From Centrapalus pauciflorus (lineage: Eukaryota > Streptophyta > Magnoliopsida > Asterales > Asteraceae), in assembly GCA_020465985.1 (NCBI GenBank), contig JAANYP010006692.1:213940-277939 (forward strand): a stretch of 64,000 nt of DNA, in the 5' to 3' direction. This document shows, one piece after another, positions 57,905-64,000 of the stretch. The position numbers were made by a program, and so were the translations under genes. The notes beneath the pieces were generated by a model. That model was given only the letters and a program-made list of their open reading frames with translations, was not told the origin of the DNA and made no database searches. Position 1 is the stretch's first letter; each line of letters opens with the position of its first letter.

Positions 57905-60571
57905 ATGGAATTTGATAACAGCAGTAGTGGATCTGGGCAAGGACTCAAAGTGCCTATGCTCAAACCCACTGAGTTCGAGATGTGGAAACTCAGGATTCAA
58001 CAACACATTCAATTTATCGATTATGCCATATGGGAAGCTGTTGAATATCCTCCTGTAGTTGATCCTGAACTAGATGCTGAGGGTAAGCCCATAAAAACAC
58101 ATCCAAAGACTGAACTTGAAAGAAAGGCTAGAATGAATGAAGTGAAAGCTCTTACTCTCTTACAGATAGCCATTCCTAATGCTTATCAACATCAGTTTAA
58201 AAAGTTCTATACTGCTCATTCTCTTTGGATTGCTTTAGAGAAAAGGTTTGCTGGCAATGCTAGCACCAAAAGGAATAAAAAGGATCTTCTAAAACAGCAG
58301 TATGAAAACTTTTCTAGTGGCAAGAATGAAAACCTTACTCAAATTTTTGACAGGTTTAATAAACTGATAGGTGAATTGGAGAGTGCCAAAGTCAGCTTGG
58401 ATCAAGATGAAGTAAACAGAAAATTCCTTAGATCACTTGGTGAAGAGTGGACAGTCTATGCTGCCCAATGGAGAACAAAAGATACTCTTGATGAAATAGA
58501 GTTGGATGACCTTTACAATAGTCTGAGAGTGTTTGAAACTGAGATTGAAAATAAAAAGAAATCTTTTTCTTACAATCATAAAACTGCTATGCTATCATCA
58601 GCATTAACTGATAAATCAAACTGTTGTGATTCCTTTTCAGGTGCTGATGGTAACTCTACTGAAGTTCATTATGAAGCTTTTGTTGCAAATGATGGACTGT
58701 TTGCTCTAAATGCTGAAGATTTAGAACAAATCCATCCAGATGATCTAGAAGAGATGGACTTGAAATGGCAGCATTCTATGTTGACTATGAGGGCCAAAAG
58801 ATTTCTGAAAAGAACTTGCAGACCAAACTTTCAAGCCAGACCAGAAGGCAAACCAGCATTTGATAAATCAAAAGTTGAATGCTTTAAATGCCACAAGCTT
58901 GGACACTTTTCCAGAGAATGCAGATCCCAAGGTCAACAGCCACCAAGATCCCAGCAAACTAATCAAGCTTCATCGTCACAAGCACTTGTTTCTCAAGAAG
59001 ACAATGTGTTTGACTGGAGTGATCAGACAGAAGAGGAGTTTCAAAATCAAGCTCTTATGGCAGAAACATCTAATGTCACTTCCACTGAACTACCATCTGA
59101 GGTAAATGCTAAACTCTGTTCTCAAACATGCAAAGATATGGTTAAAAAGTACAGAGATCATAATGAGAGCATGTGCAAAACTCTAGCTAAGATGGAAGAA
59201 AGGAGGTATGAGTACATGCAGGCCATAGAAGATCTTGAAAAACAGATCAATGACTATAAAGATAATGAGATTCAGATGGGACATGATAGAACATATCATG
59301 AGTGGGAGAAAAAGGAACTGAATAAGAAAATAGAGACCCTAAATAAGAAACTAGATGAGGCTGAACAGAAGGTGTTAGAAGCTAACAAGAAAATAGAATC
59401 TGTCAATATAGATTTAGGAAACTTCAAGCTGGCAAATCAAAAGCTGGAACACCTAATGGAAGTTCGATTTAAAGATAGGGTAAAATCTCAGCTTAATCCC
59501 AAAGAAGGTATAGGATACAGAGCCACTCCACCCCCATACAACAACAAATACATTCATCCCATGAGTGAAGTTGCAGATAGGCTTGTTAATGAACCATTAG
59601 ATGAGACATTGACAACTGTAGATCCTATCCTTGAAAACAGTCTTGAATCTAAAGAAGAACTGATTCCAAATGAAGGCTGTGAGTGTAAAGAAGTTGAGAG
59701 AGAACCCAAAACAATGAGTGCACCTATAGAAACCCCTACCCCCAGTAAGAAAGGTAAAGAGAAGATGAGTGTATGCAATAATGCTCCACATGTTTCTGTA
59801 CCTTCTAACTGTAACATTGCATCTTCCTCAAAAATTGATAAAAGGGGTAAGACTGTTCCAATCTGCACATGCCAAATGCATGGTGTCCAAAAGTTTCCCT
59901 CACAACAGCAGGTAAGGGGAAATCAAAGGAACAAGAACCAGTTATGGTCTAACAAAACTGGTTCTCCAATCAATACAGTCAAAAGATGTTTCCATTGTGG
60001 CAGGAAAAACCATTTGGCCAGGTATTGTTTGAATAAACCATCTGTTGCAAAACAGACTGTGGTTCAAAAACAGGCATTTGTTCAAAACAAAAAAAATTCA
60101 AAGGCCAAACCACCTGTTGCACCAGTTCCAAAGAAGATAGTTGATCACAGGTTCTTAAAAGTCAACAAAAGACAGTCCACACACTAAAAACAAGTTTTAG
60201 CAAAATCCAAAGCAAATATTAAACAGATATGGTGTGTTAAAGGCAAAAACTCAGATCAAACTATTGATACAAATGTTGAGACTGTTAAGTCTAAAGTTGG
60301 AACTGGTAGTGCAAACTCTGAAGCTGCTAGCACTAAAAACTCAGTTCAAACTGCTAAGCCTAAAACTGGAACTGGTAATGGATCATCTGAGACTGTTAAT
60401 GAAAAGGTTGGAAAGAACACGTGGATACCTCATGTCATAACTAAATATTCTTCACAAAATCCACCATTGGATCTCACTAAGTATAAAAAGACACAAACAT
60501 TGTCTAGTTATGTCAATGCACAAGGACAACCCAAAACCAACTTGGTTTGGGTTTACTCCACTACTAACTAA
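57905..60571 (+). pseudogene. gag of element C, one in-frame stop
   Basis: ATG at 57905 (MEFDNSSSGSGQG...). Open for 760 codons to TAA at 60185-60187, where A and B have a Gln codon; the frame then continues to the normal end (TAA at 60569-60571). Order: N-terminal region, capsid-like part, first zinc knuckle CFKCHKLGHFSREC (about 58880-58922), coiled-coil-like Lys/Glu section (about 59190-59480), second knuckle CFHCGRKNHLARYC (about 59986-60030; the residue before the last Cys differs from A and B). The stop lies inside the putative intron. This is the most complete gag in the window and the reference for the lesions in A and B. Confidence 0.9.
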
Positions 60572-60587
60572 GCGTTTATTTGTGCAG
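59912..60587 (+). other. Putative gag/pol intron in element C
   Basis: Donor CAG|GTAAGG (GT at 59912), branch-like TACTAAC at 60562-60568, acceptor TTATTTGTGCAG|GG (AG at 60586-60587); 676 bases. Phases match those in A and B. The in-frame gag stop at 60185 would be removed by splicing. Confidence 0.55.
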
Positions 60588-63500
60588 GGCACCCACAGGT
60601 CACAACATAAAACAAGATGGCATTTAGATAGTGGATGCTCTAGGCACATGACAGGCAATTCTGAATGCTTATCAAATTTCAAAGGCTTTGAAGGAGGATT
60701 TGTTGCATTTGGTAGAAATTCCAAGGGAGGTAAGGTAACAGGTAAGGGTACTGTCAAAGCAGGCAATATGATCTTCAATGATGTTTTGTATGTTGAACAA
60801 CTTAAGTATAATTTACTAAGTGTGTCCGAAATCTGTGATAAACAAAATATTGTTCTATTCACTGACTCTGAGTGTGTTGTCCTTTCAAAAGATTTTAAAA
60901 TCCCTGAAAATCTTGTTTTACTTAGAACAGCAAGGAAGGAAAATGTCTACTATTTGGACAAAGATCTTTTGTCAAAAACAAATACTTTGAGCTATTTGAT
61001 ATCCAAAGCATCATCTAATGAGTCTGCTCTTTGGCACAGAAGGACGTGTCACATGAACTTCAAATCTATGAATGTTTTAGTCAAAAAGAATTTGGTAAGA
61101 GGTTTACCACAAAAGGAGTTCATCTATGATGATCATTGTGTAGCATGCCTTAAAGGCAAGCAACACAAAACTTCTTATAAGGCCAAAGAAGTAAATTCAA
61201 TCTCATCTGCTCTTCATCTTATTCATATGGATCTCTTTGGTCCAACATCTGTGTTGAGTTTGAATAAAGAGCTTACTGTTTAGTCATTATTGATGATTTC
61301 ACCAGATTTACATGGGTCTACTTTCTTAGGACTAAGGATGAAACTGCTGAGCTAGTTAAATCCTTTATCCTTAAGATAGAAAACCAATCAAACTTAAAAG
61401 TTAAGGTGATCTGGTCAGACAATGGAACTGAGTTTAAAAATCATATCCTAAACGAGTCTAAAGGTATTGCAAGGCAATATAGTGCACCAAGAACACCACA
61501 ACAAAATGGTGTAGCTGAAAGAAAGAATAGAACTTTAATAGAGCTGCTAGAACCATGCTAGCTGATTCCAAACTGCCAATGACCTTTTGGGCAGAGGCAG
61601 TCAATAGAACCTGTTATGTGCTAAATAGGGTTCAAGTTGTTCAATCACAAGGAAAAACTCCATATGAGTTATTCCATCATAGAGTTCCCTTAGTAGCCTT
61701 TCTAAAGTCTTTTGGTTGTTCATGCACTATTCTTCACACTAAAAGTCACTTAGGAAAGTTTGAAAATAAGGCTGAAGAAGGTTTCTTTGTAGGATACTCT
61801 ATTCAAAGCAAAGCCTATAGGGTATATAACAGTGTGTCTAAAACCACTGAAGAAAGTGCCAATGTTGAGTTTAATGAAAACACTGCTAATGTCAAAGGCA
61901 CTAGTCCTGATTGGTTGTTTGATTTAGATTCACTAACAAATTCTCTGAGCTTTGTTGAGTATACTGTAGGAACTGATGAAGACAGTGTTGAAGCTGCCAA
62001 CACAAATTCTCATGCTGGTCACACAAACATTCAAGCTGTTGGCACAAAGTTTCAGACTGTTGAAGATTCTGATAAATGGGATGAGTATACTGTACTACCA
62101 CTTCTGTCTTGTGACCCACCAGGGGTACTGGATGCTCAACATGATACAAATCTAGAGTATGAAGTGCGGATCCCAAGTCCTGAGGTAACAACTCCATCCA
62201 ATAGGGAAACAGTCCCATCTTCTGGTCAAGCTGTTCCTGAAGCAGAACCATCAAGTGGTCCTGAAGGAGATGATACAAATCTTGGAACATCATTTCAGAC
62301 AGAAAGAGAACCCACACTCAGGTTCACAAGTATCATCCTCTCCACCAGATAATGGGAGATCCACGCACACCTGTGCCGACAAGGACAATGGTTCATAAGG
62401 AGTCCACTGATTCTGAATCAGCAGTTCCTGAATTTAGTCTAGCTGCCTTTGAACATGCATGCTTTATGTCACAATTAGAACCTAAGAAGGCATCTGAGGC
62501 TCTGAAAGATCCATCTTGGATTGAGGCAATGCAAGAAGAACTTTTGCAATTCAAGATTCAGAATGTATGGACTCTAGTTGACTTACCTAGAGGAAAGAGA
62601 GCAATTGGTACAAGATGGGTTTTCAGAAACAAGAAGGATGAGAGAGGGGTAGTAATCAAGAACAAAGCAAGATTGGTAGCACAAGGATACACTCAAGAAG
62701 AAGGAATAGATTATGATGATGTCTTTGCCCCAGTAGCAAGGATAGAAGCCATCAGACTGTTCCTAGCTTATGTCAGCTTCAAAGGATTCAAAGTGTACCA
62801 AATGGATGTGAAATCTGCATTCCTGTATGCTACAATCGAAGAAGAGGTTTATGTATGTCAACCCCCTGGATTTGAGGACTATAAGTATCCAGACAGAGTA
62901 TGCAAACTAGACAAAGCCCTCTATGGACTCCATCAAGCACCAAGAGCATGGTATGACACTTTGTCATCATACCTTCTACAAAATGGATTCAAGAGAGGTA
63001 CTCTGGACAAGACATTGTTCACAAAGTCCATCAAATCAGAGATTTTGCTTGTTCAGATCTTTTTTGATGATATCATTTTTGCGTCTATAAATGACAGTCT
63101 GTGCAAGGAGTTTGAGACATTGATGCACAAAAAGTATCAAATGAGTTCAATGGGAGAACTCACCTTCTTTCTAGGATTGCAGGTCAAGCAGAAGCCCACA
63201 GGACTTTTTATAAGTCAATCAAAGTATGTTAGTGACATCCTGGAAAAGTTTGGCTACAAAGATACCAAAGTTGCTAGTACTACAATGGACACTCACAAGC
63301 AGCTTGATGCAGACAGAGATGGAGTGGATGTGGACATTCACCTATATAGATCCTTGATAGGCTCACTAATGTATCTCACATCTTCTAGACCTGATATAAT
63401 GTTTGTTGTTTGTGTTTGTGCCAGGTTTCAATGTGCTCCAAAGGACTCACATCTGTTTGCTATTAAGAGAATTTTTAGATACCTCAAGGGCCAACCATAG

Positions 63501-64000
63501 TTGGGGCTATGGTATCCTAAAGACTCTCCTCTTGAACTAACAGCCCACTCTGACAGTGACTATGGAGGCTGCAACATTGACAGAAAATCCACAACTGGTG
63601 GATGTCAATATCTAGGAGCAAGACTGGTCTCTTGGCAGTGCAAAAAGCAAACAACTGTCTCCACCTCATCTATTGAGGCAGAATATGTAGCAGATGCCAG
63701 CTGCTGTTCCCAAGTGATGTGGATTCAGAATCAATTGAGAGACTATGGTATGAACTTTCTATCTACTCCTATTTACATTGACAACTCAAGTGCCATAAGC
63801 ATTGTACAAAATCCAGTGAAATTTCCCAAAACCAAGCACATAGACATTAGATTTCATTTTATAAGAGATTGTAATGAGAAGAAATTAATCCAAGTTACCA
63901 AAATTCATACAGATGATCAGTTAGCTGATCTATTTACAAAACCATTTGATGTAGGAAGATTCACCTTCCTAGTATCAAATATTGGTATGGTTAATATGGA
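60510..64000 (+). pseudogene. Pol of element C, multiply broken and cut by window end
   Basis: Protease DSG at 60627-60635 and the integrase zinc site are intact. A frameshift near 61268, a 9-base deletion in the integrase core (about 61455), a second frameshift near 61542 and a third near 62320 (integrase/RT linker) break the frame. RT is open from 62352, but the catalytic YVDD is FFDD (63060-63071). A TAG at 63498-63500 precedes RNase H, which then reads on in frame (SDSDYGGC, IEAEYVA) to the window end at SNIGMVNM. It would not make an active polymerase. Confidence 0.9.

Larger units (their letters stand above)
57198..64000 (+). mobile_element. Sirevirus-like element C, 5' part (runs past window end)
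   Basis: 5' LTR 57198-57829, primer site, gag and pol are inside; the third ORF and 3' LTR would lie beyond 64000. The left target sequence is TGCTG (57193-57197); its partner cannot be checked. It has the same family architecture as A and B, with multiple pol lesions. Confidence 0.92.

Overview
The window looks like heterochromatic, repeat-packed nuclear DNA of a flowering plant, and I find no ordinary cellular gene in it. Almost everything recognisable belongs to LTR retrotransposons. Ty1/copia Sirevirus-like elements dominate, with one second-type copia element, one Ty3/gypsy Athila-like element, several decayed relics and a Mutator-like DNA element. The Sirevirus-like family carries a third ORF downstream of pol of a type I recall as very abundant in Asteraceae genomes (Tanacetum and relatives). 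Asteraceae is therefore my best guess; that assignment is from memory, not from a search.

Layout. 1-507: ends of small 'ggaccaaa'-type TIR elements. 524-2341: a non-autonomous MULE-like element with ~130 bp TIRs and a perfect 9-bp target duplication. 2738-8356: relic E, with a 21-bp tandem repeat, a broken diverged 'third ORF', a polypurine tract and a 3' LTR. 8357-9900: AT-rich, nothing recognised. 9920-11160 (minus): half of an ancient copia pol relic; its other half is at 54560-55023. Between the halves lies a nest. Old element D (about 11161-54560) received three insertions: copia element F (11191-29433, TSD GTTTT), an Athila-like element (32370-41788, TSD ACACA) and Sirevirus-like element B (43765-54451, TSD GAAAT). 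F itself received Sirevirus-like element A (17590-27773, minus, TSD A[C/T]GAG). The Athila element received a 1.1 kb LTR-like insertion (38441-39539, TSD GTCAT). To the right, a probable gypsy-type LTR (55024-57197) interrupts the old copia relic and is followed by Sirevirus-like element C (57198 to beyond the window end).

The Sirevirus-like trio A, B and C share the order LTR, gag, pol, third ORF, LTR (C is cut off by the window before the third ORF). gag and pol overlap in different frames. All three copies conserve what looks like a complete phase-0 intron across the gag/pol boundary: donor CAG|GTAAG, branch site TACTAAC and acceptor TTTGTGCAG|G, 673-676 bp long. Removing it would place pol in frame with gag. 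This is the most interesting signal in the window and suggests Gag versus Gag-Pol output set by splicing. Other unusual signals are a dispersed CAAGCTGYT motif in LTRs and protein linkers, a 61-bp palindromic segment copied exactly from the third ORF into pol of element A, a templated-filler deletion scar, and 21-bp TTCGAG tandem arrays in two separate relics.

No copy here looks fully autonomous. A has an intact pol frame but has lost the 5' LTR end, primer site and first part of gag. B and C carry stops, frameshifts and altered catalytic motifs. F has one in-frame stop and two frameshifts. Many stops look like C-to-T changes, as expected for methylated, silenced repeats. Divergence figures are by-eye counts.
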